Part shown: positions 1 to 4,205 of the stretch, in pieces
How the letters are laid out: the number at the start of each line of letters is the position of its first letter
How positions within the stretch are numbered: position 1 is the first letter of the stretch
Assembly: GCA_023404715.1 (NCBI GenBank)
Contig: JAEYAR010000125.1
Coordinates: 1 to 5,727, forward strand
DNA: 5,727 nucleotides
Source: Bacillota bacterium
Lineage (GTDB): Bacteria; Bacillota; Clostridia; Christensenellales; Aristaeellaceae
Direction: 5' to 3'
Made by a program: the position numbers and the translations under genes
The notes under the pieces: model-generated
What the model saw: only the letters and a program-made list of their open reading frames with translations
Told to the model about the DNA's origin: nothing
The model's database searches: none

Positions 1-1005
1 AACCTGACCGTCGCCGACGGCGAGATCGTCGCCCTGCTCGGCGGCAGCGGCTGCGGCAAGACCACCACGCTGCGCATGATCGCCGGCTTCACGGAGGCGA
101 CGCAAGGGCGCGTGCTGGTGGACGGCAAGGACATCGGCCCACTGCCCGCCTACAAGCGCAACGTCGGCATCTTCTTTCAGAATTACGCCCTCTTCCCGCA
201 CATGAACACGTTTGACAACGTGGCCTTCGGCCTCAAGCTCAAGAAGCTGCCCAAGGCCGAGATCGAACGCAAGGTCTGCGCCATCCTCGGCCTCGTCAAG
301 CTGACGGGACTGGAGAAGCGCTACCCCCGCGAGTTGTCCGGCGGACAGCAGCAGCGCGTCGCGCTGGCCCGCGCGCTGGTCACACAGCCCTCGGTGCTGC
401 TGCTGGACGAGCCGCTCTCCAACCTGGACGCCAAGCTGCGCGTGGAGATGCAGCTGGAGATCAAGCGCATCCAGCGCGAGACGGGCATCACCACCATCAT
501 CGTCACCCACGACCAGGAGGAGGCCATCTCCCTCGCCGACCGCGTCGTCGTCATGAACGCGGGCAGGCTTTTGCAGGTCGGCTCCCCGCGCGATGTCTTC
601 GAGCGCCCGGCGAACCTGTTCGTCGCCGACTTCATGGGCGTCTCCAACTTCATCCCCGCCGTGGTCGGCGCGGGCGACTTCTTGCTCACGGATACGGCCC
701 GGCTGCCGATCCTGCCAGCCGACCGCCGGCGCTTTGCCGAGGGGGACGGCGCCGTCGCCGCCATCCGCCCGGACGCCGTGCGCGTCGCGCGCGCGCAGGC
801 GCCCGGCCTGCTGCGCGGCACGGTCGAGAGCGCCGTCTACAAGGGCAACGCCACGCGCCTGGAAATCGGTGGCGTCTTTGACGGTCCGCTCTACGTAAGC
901 CTTCACGATGATGCCAGCTTTGAGCGCGGCAACCCGGTCTTCATAGGCCTGCCCGCCGACAAGCTGCTCATATATCCCAAGAACGAAAAGGAGAATGCAC
1001 AATGA
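1..1005 (+). CDS. ABC transporter ATP-binding protein, PotA-like (5' partial)
   Basis: This is the cytoplasmic ATPase of an ABC importer, which hydrolyses ATP to drive solute uptake through two permeases. The frame is open to the window edge, so the first in-frame ATG (76) is internal and the true start lies upstream. Visible motifs in order are Walker A GGSGCGKTT (40-66; the second residue is Gly where the family usually has Pro), the Q-loop in FFQNYALFPH, the signature LSGGQQQRVALARAL, Walker B LLLDEPLSNLD and the switch His in VTHDQEEA. A C-terminal extension of roughly 100 residues matches the regulatory TOBE region of the PotA/FbpC/MalK-type subfamily. The order NVGIFFQNYALFPHMN plus a PotD-like partner favours polyamine, ferric-iron or phosphonate-type importers, but the substrate cannot be read from this subunit. 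The stop codon overlaps the start of the binding-protein gene (ATGA), implying translational coupling. The permease genes are not in the window and presumably lie upstream. Confidence 0.95.
   Translation, partial: NLTVADGEIVALLGGSGCGKTTTLRMIAGFTEATQGRVLVDGKDIGPLPAYKRNVGIFFQNYALFPHMNTFDNVAFGLKLKKLPKAEIERKVCAILGLVKLTGLEKRYPRELSGGQQQRVALARALVTQPSVLLLDEPLSNLDAKLRVEMQLEIKRIQRETGITTIIVTHDQEEAISLADRVVVMNAGRLLQVGSPRDVFERPANLFVADFMGVSNFIPAVVGAGDFLLTDTARLPILPADRRRFAEGDGAVAAIRPDAVRVARAQAPGLLRGTVESAVYKGNATRLEIGGVFDGPLYVSLHDDASFERGNPVFIGLPADKLLIYPKNEKENAQ
987..994 (+). promoter_or_regulatory. Ribosome binding site of the solute-binding protein gene
   Basis: AAAGGAGA lies inside the last codons of the ATPase gene, with the GGAG core 8-9 bases before the ATG at 1002. 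The next in-frame ATG (1008) would be about 14 bases away, so this site supports 1002 as the start. Confidence 0.8.
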
Positions 1006-2051
1006 ACATGAAGCGCATGCTCGCCATCCTGCTCGCCGCCGTCATGGCGCTGGGCCTGACCTCCGTCTCCGCCCTCGCGGAGGGGGCGTACCAGGGCAAG
1101 GAGCTCGTCGTCGCCACCTGGGGTTGGACCGCCGCGCAGGTTAAGGAGCTCGCCAAGGGCTTCGAGGAGGCGACCGGCTGCACCGTCATCATCGACGAGA
1201 CGAGCGGCAACGCCGACCGCCTGAACAAGATCACCGCCCAGAAGAACAGCCCGGAGATCGACGTGGCGCTGCTGACCGAGAACTTCGCCGCCACGGGCAA
1301 CGCGATGGGCCTGTTTGAAAAGATCGACACCTCCGTCGTCACCAACCTGGACCACCTCTACGACTTCGCGAAGAACGCGGAGGGCTACGGCCCCTGCTAT
1401 TCGCTGGTGCGCTACGGCATCCTCTACAACGCGGACCTCGTTGAAGCGCCCGCCTCTTACGAGCAGCTCTTCACCGACGAGCAGTATGCGGGCCTCGTCT
1501 CCATCCCCGATATGGCCGGCACCGCGGGCCCCTACCTGCTGGTCGCGCTGGCCGAAAGCCTCGGCGGCGGCCAGGAGAACGTGGACCCCGCCTTTGAGCT
1601 GATGGCCGCGCACAAGGACAACATCGCCCAGTTCTACATGACCAGCTCCGACGTGCAGACCGCCTTCACCACGGGCGAGATCGCCGTCTCCGTGTTCATG
1701 GATATGAACATGCCGCCCCTCACCGAGGCGGGCCTGAACATCAAGTGGGTGGATGCCAAGGAGGGCAGCTTCTCCGCCGCCGCGACGGTCAATGTCGTCA
1801 AGGGCTGCAAGAACCCGGAGCTCGCGCAGCTCTTCGTCAACTACCTGCTCAGCGACGAAATCCAGAGCCAGGTGGGCGACGTGCTCAGCGAAGCGCCGAC
1901 CAACAAGAACGCCACCATGTCCGAAACCGCGAAGGAATACCTCGCCTTCGGCGAGGAGGCCATCGGCGCGCTCAAGGCGTTCGACTGGAACTTCATCAAC
2001 GACCACAAGGCCGAGTGGATCGAGCGCTTCCAGAAGGAAGTCGCGATCTAA
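1002..2051 (+). CDS. Extracellular solute-binding protein, PotD/SBP family (ABC importer)
   Basis: This protein captures the substrate outside the membrane and delivers it to the ABC importer whose ATPase is encoded just upstream. The 349-residue length is normal for PotD-like proteins. Residues 1-26 are a classic signal peptide (MNMKR, a hydrophobic stretch, then SALA before E27), suggesting signal peptidase I cleavage. There is no Cys lipobox, which is unusual for a binding protein in a Gram-positive host. Family-typical stretches are LVVATWGW at the mature N-terminus, RYGILYN (137-143), LVSIPD (165-170), the late SDVQTAFTTGEIAVSVFMD and the C-terminal APTNKNA. The pattern fits the spermidine/putrescine, ferric or aminoethylphosphonate class, but the ligand is unresolved. 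The start at 1002 is chosen for the ribosome binding site and the 4-bp overlap with the ATPase gene. It is the last gene of the operon, with a terminator 8 bases after the stop. Confidence 0.93.
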   Translation: MNMKRMLAILLAAVMALGLTSVSALAEGAYQGKELVVATWGWTAAQVKELAKGFEEATGCTVIIDETSGNADRLNKITAQKNSPEIDVALLTENFAATGNAMGLFEKIDTSVVTNLDHLYDFAKNAEGYGPCYSLVRYGILYNADLVEAPASYEQLFTDEQYAGLVSIPDMAGTAGPYLLVALAESLGGGQENVDPAFELMAAHKDNIAQFYMTSSDVQTAFTTGEIAVSVFMDMNMPPLTEAGLNIKWVDAKEGSFSAAATVNVVKGCKNPELAQLFVNYLLSDEIQSQVGDVLSEAPTNKNATMSETAKEYLAFGEEAIGALKAFDWNFINDHKAEWIERFQKEVAI

Positions 2052-2059
2052 TCGCTTGA

Positions 2060-2092
2060 AAAAAGGGCGTCCGTCGATCGGATGCCCTTTTT
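2060..2092. terminator. Bidirectional Rho-independent terminator between convergent genes
   Basis: The arms 2060-2072 and 2080-2092 pair (A-run, GGGCGTCC against GGATGCCC with one G-U, T-run) around a 7-base loop. The A-run on the left and T-run on the right give a U-tract in either direction. It therefore ends the ABC operon on the plus strand and can end the ROK regulator transcript on the minus strand. Confidence 0.9.
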
Positions 2093-2185
2093 CATTGGGT
2101 TGGGAGGCGTTTTCCACAGTTTGTCCGCATGTGGTATCAGCGCCGGTTGCCCGGCTCCACCGGTTTGACGCGCTCCCTTTCTCCG

Positions 2186-3223
2186 TTACGCCCGCACGAG
2201 CTGCACGGCCTCAAACATCCGCTCCGCCGTCAGGCAGGCCATGCCCGCGCGGTAGTCGTGCCACATATCCGGGGCGTAGAGGATTTCCGCGCACATCCGC
2301 TCCGGCAGCAGGGCGGAGAGCCCGTCTCCGACCGCCGCGATGCACTCCGCCCGCAGGTTCGGCCCGCCCAGGGCGATATACTGCGGGTTGAGCACGCCGC
2401 AAACCCAGGCGGCGATCTGCACGACGCGCCGCACGTATCGCCGGTCGTCCACGTCGGCGGCCAGCCAATCGTCGACCGAGCGCTCCGCGTCGATCGGGAT
2501 CAGGCCGATCTCGCCCGCAAAGCGGTTGCACCCGCGGATCACCCGCCCGCCCGCGATGAAGCCCGCGCTGACGCAGCCCTTTTCAAAGTGCAGGTATGCC
2601 ATATTCAACGCATCCGGCGTCTCGGTAGGGAACTCTCGCGCGTAGCAGCGGCCAAAGCCGACCGCCGTGGCGTTCAAGTCGTTTTCCAGAAACACGGGCA
2701 CGCCGTAGCGCTCCCGCAGCGCCCCGCCGATATCCACCCGGCGCAGCGCCGCGCCGTCGGGTACCCCGCGCCAATAGGCCTCGCCCTCCACGATGCCGGG
2801 CACGCCCACGCCGATGACCCGTATCTCCCGCTGCTCAAACTGCGCGTCCAGATAGGCCTCGATCGCCCGCTGCTCGCCATCCGCGATATTCAGTCCGGCG
2901 CTTTCCACGATCTCCCCCCGGGCGTCGACGATCAGCGCCCACGCCCGCCCCCCGCTGAGGCAAAAGGCCGCGCCGCAGATGCGACCGGGGGCGATGCGGT
3001 AACGCTCGGCCTTGCGCCCCCCGCTGGATGCGTCGAAGCCCGCGCTCTCGATCTCGCCGCTTTGCTGCATCTCAAAGAGCAATGTGCGCACGGTGGTGGA
3101 GCTGATCTGCGTATCCCGGGCGATCTCGGCCCGTGTGGCCGTACCCTTGCGCTTCAAGGCCCGCCGGATCATCGATCGATTCACCTGCCTGAGCAGCCCC
3201 GGTCTGGCGTTCAAAGCATCCAT
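2186..3223 (-). CDS. ROK-family transcriptional regulator (NagC/XylR type)
   Basis: A 345-residue DNA-binding regulator with an N-terminal winged helix-turn-helix and a C-terminal ROK sugar-sensing fold. The HTH lies at about residues 12-77 (RAEIARDTQISSTTVRTLL, then SSGGRKAERYRI, the usual ROK wing). ROK landmarks follow: GVGVPGIV (138-145), LENDLNATAVG (179-189) and RGCNRFAGEIG (230-240). The Cys-rich zinc motif CxCGxxGC normally found after GEIGH is absent, the His of GEIGH is Leu here, and the phosphate-binding DxGxT motif is replaced by CLSGGRA. This argues for a regulator rather than a sugar kinase. It is somewhat shorter than typical ROK repressors (about 380-400 residues). The start ATG follows a GGAAGGGGGA site (3230-3239). 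It converges on the ABC operon and diverges from the toxin locus, so its target is uncertain. Autoregulation is plausible. The effector is probably a sugar, by family analogy only. Confidence 0.9.
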   Translation of the reverse strand: MDALNARPGLLRQVNRSMIRRALKRKGTATRAEIARDTQISSTTVRTLLFEMQQSGEIESAGFDASSGGRKAERYRIAPGRICGAAFCLSGGRAWALIVDARGEIVESAGLNIADGEQRAIEAYLDAQFEQREIRVIGVGVPGIVEGEAYWRGVPDGAALRRVDIGGALRERYGVPVFLENDLNATAVGFGRCYAREFPTETPDALNMAYLHFEKGCVSAGFIAGGRVIRGCNRFAGEIGLIPIDAERSVDDWLAADVDDRRYVRRVVQIAAWVCGVLNPQYIALGGPNLRAECIAAVGDGLSALLPERMCAEILYAPDMWHDYRAGMACLTAERMFEAVQLVRA

Positions 3224-3229
3224 GGAGCA

Positions 3230-3239
3230 TCCCCCTTCC
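3230..3239 (-). promoter_or_regulatory. Ribosome binding site of the ROK regulator gene
   Basis: On the minus strand GGAAGGGGGA precedes the ATG at 3223 by about 6 bases. It is purine-rich and supports this start, although it is not a perfect GGAGG. Confidence 0.6.
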
Positions 3240-3252
3240 GCTTACATCGAAT

Positions 3253-3264
3253 ACTTTTAAAAGT
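3253..3264. promoter_or_regulatory. Candidate operator: perfect 12-bp palindrome at the ROK promoter
   Basis: ACTTTTAAAAGT is its own reverse complement. It begins about 4 bases downstream of the predicted transcription start (near 3268), between the promoter and the ribosome binding site. ROK repressors bind AT-rich inverted repeats, so this is a natural site for autorepression. The assignment is inference from position and symmetry. Confidence 0.5.
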
Positions 3265-3274
3265 TTCTGATATA

Positions 3275-3303
3275 AGTATACGCGGCGGGACCCGGCTTGT
3301 CAA
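3275..3303 (-). promoter_or_regulatory. Sigma-A promoter of the ROK regulator gene
   Basis: On the minus strand a perfect -35 TTGACA (3298-3303) is followed after exactly 17 bases by -10 TATACT (3275-3280). Transcription should start near 3268, giving a leader of about 45 bases before the ATG at 3223. Confidence 0.8.
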
Positions 3304-3342
3304 GGGCGGATTGGGGCTCCATGAAGTCTTACGGGCGCACAT

Positions 3343-3375
3343 AAAACAAAATCTGCCTTGCAAATGCAAAGGCAG
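3343..3375 (-). terminator. Possible minus-strand terminator and inverted repeat over the toxin promoter
   Basis: CTGCCTT (3353-3359) pairs with AAGGCAG (3369-3375) over a 9-base loop. Read on the minus strand, the hairpin is followed by ATTTTGTTTT, so it could stop antisense transcripts that cross the toxin gene before they reach the ROK promoter. The left arm and loop also cover the toxin -35 box, so it may instead be an operator. Confidence 0.45.
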
Positions 3376-3386
3376 CATGATATGAT
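3358..3386 (+). promoter_or_regulatory. Sigma-A promoter of the small toxin gene
   Basis: -35 TTGCAA (3358-3363), a 17-base spacer and -10 TATGAT (3381-3386). The start is predicted near 3393, giving a structured leader of about 65 bases before the toxin ATG at 3458. Confidence 0.65.
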
Positions 3387-3392
3387 AATAAC

Positions 3393-3408
3393 GTAGGCAG
3401 GAGGGTGC
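3393..3408 (+). repeat. Inverted repeat, left copy (toxin mRNA 5' end)
   Basis: GTAGGCAGGAGGGTGC at the predicted 5' end of the toxin mRNA matches the minus strand of 3618-3633 at 14 of 16 positions, the first 10 without a mismatch. In a long toxin mRNA these two ends could pair. Confidence 0.7.
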
Positions 3409-3422
3409 TTGCAGGCGGAATC

Positions 3423-3454
3423 CCCCGCGAGACGTCGTACGAAAGCGGGGTGAT
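3423..3454 (+). promoter_or_regulatory. Toxin leader hairpin that occludes the ribosome binding site
   Basis: The toxin Shine-Dalgarno GGGGTGAT (3447-3454) is 3 bases before the ATG at 3458 and matches the extended anti-SD GAGGTGAT with one change. Its GCGGGG part (3445-3450) is perfectly complementary to CCCCGC (3423-3428). A 6-bp GC-only stem would therefore hide the site in the mRNA. SD-masking leader stems are known for type I toxin mRNAs such as Fst. Confidence 0.6.
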
Positions 3455-3457
3455 AGC

Positions 3458-3535
3458 ATGAGTGACTTCGAGTTGATCTCGGTCTTCCTCATGGTCTTAT
3501 CCCTAGTAGTAATACTGCTAAAAAAGGATAAGTAA
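3458..3535 (+). CDS. Small membrane toxin, TxpA/BsrG-like (putative holin-like toxin)
   Basis: A 25-codon gene encoding a single-pass membrane peptide. It begins MSDFELIS, continues with an uncharged hydrophobic helix (about residues 6-21, ...VFLMVLSLVVILL) and ends in the basic tail KKDK. The start pattern M-S/T-x-Y/F-E-x-L/I followed by one membrane helix and a Lys-rich end matches the type I toxin family that includes Bacillus subtilis TxpA (MSTYESL...) and BsrG (MTVYESL...). Such peptides damage the membrane when overproduced, and their translation is blocked by an antisense RNA. The gene has its own promoter (3358-3386), a near-consensus Shine-Dalgarno site masked by a hairpin, and a convergent antisense promoter. 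It is at the short end of the family (TxpA and BsrG are longer), so it may be a minimal form. Toxicity is inferred from family resemblance. A harmless small membrane peptide remains possible. Confidence 0.75.
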   Translation: MSDFELISVFLMVLSLVVILLKKDK

Positions 3536-3627
3536 CAGAAAACCGCCCACAGGCCAGTCCCCTGTTTGGGCGATTTCTGTTTGAAATTGCTCGTGGAGTA
3601 ATCCGCCAAAAGGCACTGAACCTTCCT
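3520..3627 (-). ncRNA. Predicted antisense RNA antitoxin
   Basis: The minus-strand promoter at 3634-3662 should start an RNA near 3627 that runs toward the toxin gene. It crosses the hairpin at 3536-3579 and meets a T-rich stretch (six T on the minus strand at 3520-3525), giving an RNA of about 90-110 bases. It is fully complementary to the 3' part of the toxin mRNA, including the last few codons. It has no open frame with a credible start. The convergent layout, with overlap at the 3' ends, is that of txpA/ratA and bsrG/SR4. The 3' end is uncertain, and a longer RNA ending at 3343-3375 is possible. Confidence 0.55.
3536..3582. terminator. Two-way terminator-like hairpin after the toxin gene
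   Basis: CAGAAA (3536-3541) pairs with TTTCTG (3574-3579), CGCCCA (3544-3549) with TGGGCG (3567-3572), and CAGG (3550-3553) with CCTG (3561-3564), around a 7-base loop. It starts right after the toxin stop codon. Short T-runs flank it on both strands, so it may end the toxin mRNA and the antisense RNA alike. The T-tracts are broken, so read-through to 3684 is plausible. Confidence 0.6.
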
Positions 3628-3633
3628 GCCTAC
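3618..3633 (-). repeat. Inverted repeat, right copy (antisense RNA 5' end)
   Basis: On the minus strand GTAGGCAGGAAGGTTC, directly abutting the antisense -10 box. It is the partner of 3393-3408, in opposite orientation and 225 bp away. Confidence 0.7.
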
Positions 3634-3662
3634 ATTGTACGACGCCCCGCGCCGCGTGTCAA
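3634..3662 (-). promoter_or_regulatory. Sigma-A promoter of the antisense RNA
   Basis: On the minus strand a perfect -35 TTGACA (3657-3662), exactly 17 bases, then -10 TACAAT (3634-3639). This is closer to consensus than the toxin promoter, as expected if antitoxin RNA must be in excess. Predicted start near 3627. Confidence 0.75.
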
Positions 3663-3684
3663 GCACCCGGCGCGGTTCTTTTTT
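3647..3684 (+). terminator. Rho-independent terminator downstream of the toxin locus
   Basis: CCGCGCCG (3647-3654) pairs perfectly with CGGCGCGG (3668-3675) over a 13-base loop, followed by TTCTTTTTT. It ends plus-strand transcripts, including toxin mRNA that reads through 3536-3582. The antisense -35 box lies in its loop. Confidence 0.8.
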
Positions 3685-3756
3685 CATTTTTCTTAAAAAT
3701 AAACGTATCGCAAACAATAACCCTCCTTATTTCAAAGCATTACCGACGCATTTACG

Positions 3757-3778
3757 ATGTAGGGGCGCGCATTGCGCC
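3757..3778. repeat. ATGTAGGGGCG palindromic element, copy 1
   Basis: ATGTAGGGGCG, then an inverted repeat GGCGC (3764-3768) / GCGCC (3774-3778). It is preceded by CGACGCA (3745-3751), a heptamer that also precedes copy 2, so the two are diverged copies of one element. Confidence 0.65.
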
Positions 3779-3812
3779 AATGTCATGAAGCGCGGTTAAA
3801 GCTTCGACGCAA

Positions 3813-3837
3813 ATGTAGGGGCGACCATGGGTCGCCC
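3813..3837. repeat. ATGTAGGGGCG palindromic element, copy 2
   Basis: ATGTAGGGGCG followed by a perfect 8-bp hairpin: GGGCGACC (3819-3826) and GGTCGCCC (3830-3837) with an ATG loop. The same 11-base head occurs at 3757-3767, and CGACGCA lies directly upstream. Confidence 0.7.
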
Positions 3838-3850
3838 GCCCGTAGCCCAA

Positions 3851-3904
3851 AGGCTCCCCTGGCCAGGGGAGCTGTCAGCGAAGCTGACTGAGAGGTCGTC
3901 TCTC
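3851..3904. repeat. Triple-hairpin intergenic element
   Basis: Three consecutive perfect hairpins: GCTCCCCT (3853-3860) / AGGGGAGC (3865-3872), GTCAGC (3874-3879) / GCTGAC (3883-3888), and GAGAG (3890-3894) / CTCTC (3900-3904). From memory, very similar AGGCTCCCC...GGGGAGCTGTC...GACTGAG elements are scattered between genes in gut Clostridia. That cannot be verified here. Confidence 0.65.
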
Positions 3905-3923
3905 TCCTTTAAAAGTGCAGGCG

Positions 3924-3956
3924 AAAAAACGGAGCCCGGCACCCTGACCGGCCCCG
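3924..3956 (-). terminator. Minus-strand Rho-independent terminator (left 23-bp repeat copy)
   Basis: On the minus strand a GC-rich stem (3930-3956, CGGGGCCGG against CCGGGCTCCG with one G-U and one bulge) is followed by six T (3924-3929). It likely ends transcripts of the SH3 protein gene whose stop is at 4205, leaving a structured 3' tail of about 280 bases. Bases 3934-3956 match 4172-4194 at 22 of 23 positions. Confidence 0.75.
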
Positions 3957-3966
3957 CAGACTGTTG

Positions 3967-3991
3967 AAAAACCCCAGTCACTTAGTTGGGG
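3967..3991 (-). terminator. Possible upstream minus-strand terminator
   Basis: On the minus strand CCCCA...TGGGG (3972-3976 with 3987-3991) is followed by five T. The 5-bp stem is short, so it is weaker than the terminator at 3924-3956 with which it would act in tandem. Confidence 0.45.
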
Positions 3992-3994
3992 ATG

Positions 3995-4165
3995 CATGAA
4001 GGGGAGGACTCCCCTTCATGTGGAATCGTATCGACCGGCTCTGCCGGTCGGGCGGGGCGTTTTCCGCAGTCAAATGCGTAGCATTTGCGGAGGAAAACAT
4101 CTCCCGTGATTTTCGTGCAAAATGATCCTTCATTTTGCACGAGGCCGTCGACTTTGTCGACGGCC
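3995..4165. repeat. Array of five perfect hairpins
   Basis: Five inverted repeats stand in a row: 3995-4006/4009-4020 (12 bp, CATGAAGGGGAG), 4032-4039/4043-4050 (8 bp, CGACCGGC), 4071-4077/4081-4087 (7 bp, CAAATGC, within an outer GTTTTCC/GGAAAAC stem at 4059-4065/4092-4098), 4114-4125/4130-4141 (12 bp, CGTGCAAAATGA) and 4143-4152/4156-4165 (10 bp, GGCCGTCGAC). All have perfectly matched arms and loops of 2-4 bases. The array lies directly 3' of the SH3 protein gene and would be in its mRNA tail. Confidence 0.85.
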
Positions 4166-4167
4166 AG

Positions 4168-4205
4168 CGGGGCCCGGCATCCTGACCGGCCCCGTTTTGT
4201 GTTTT
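4168..4205 (+). terminator. Plus-strand Rho-independent terminator (right 23-bp repeat copy)
   Basis: A 7-bp stem, CGGGGCC (4168-4174) with GGCCCCG (4188-4194), is extended by two more pairs past a bulge and followed by TTTTGTGTTTT. It stops plus-strand transcription just before the convergent SH3 protein gene. The core 4172-4194 repeats 3934-3956. Confidence 0.75.

Larger units (their letters stand above)
3685..4204. other. 520-bp spacer without a convincing gene, rich in palindromic repeats
   Basis: No reading frame here has plausible protein composition together with a ribosome binding site. The first 70 bases are AT-rich and otherwise bare, apart from an isolated AAGGAGG on the minus strand (3722-3728). 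From 3757 onward the sequence is a near-continuous run of short perfect inverted repeats and terminator-like hairpins, listed separately. Short palindromic intergenic elements of this kind are common in Clostridia genomes. Their role is unknown. Confidence 0.7.

Noticed and set aside
903..2117. Long minus-strand open frame (about 404 codons) opposite the solute-binding protein gene
   Set aside because: It is antisense to a gene with a clear signal peptide and family motifs. Its Gly/Val/Arg-rich content is a codon-bias shadow, and it also crosses the terminator at 2060-2092.
2142..2155. Hairpin GCCGG/CCGGC just after the ROK stop codon
   Set aside because: It has only 5 bp and no T-tract on either side. 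The terminator at 2060-2092 is a far better 3' end for the ROK transcript.
2129..3385. Long plus-strand open frame (about 418 codons) opposite the ROK gene
   Set aside because: It mirrors a well-supported ROK gene, has a His/Arg/Pro-rich shadow composition typical of antisense frames in GC-rich DNA, and has no ribosome binding site.
3211..3717. Minus-strand open frame of 168 codons starting at TTG 3717 behind an AAGGAGG
   Set aside because: The Shine-Dalgarno is good but only 4 bases from a TTG start. The protein has no coherent composition, and the frame runs through the antisense promoter, toxin gene and ROK promoter. The promoter-rich reading of the region explains it better. The AAGGAGG may be chance or a relic.
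3745..4205. CRISPR array
   Set aside because: The repeats are palindromes of different sequence and length, without a constant repeat separated by unique spacers of constant size.
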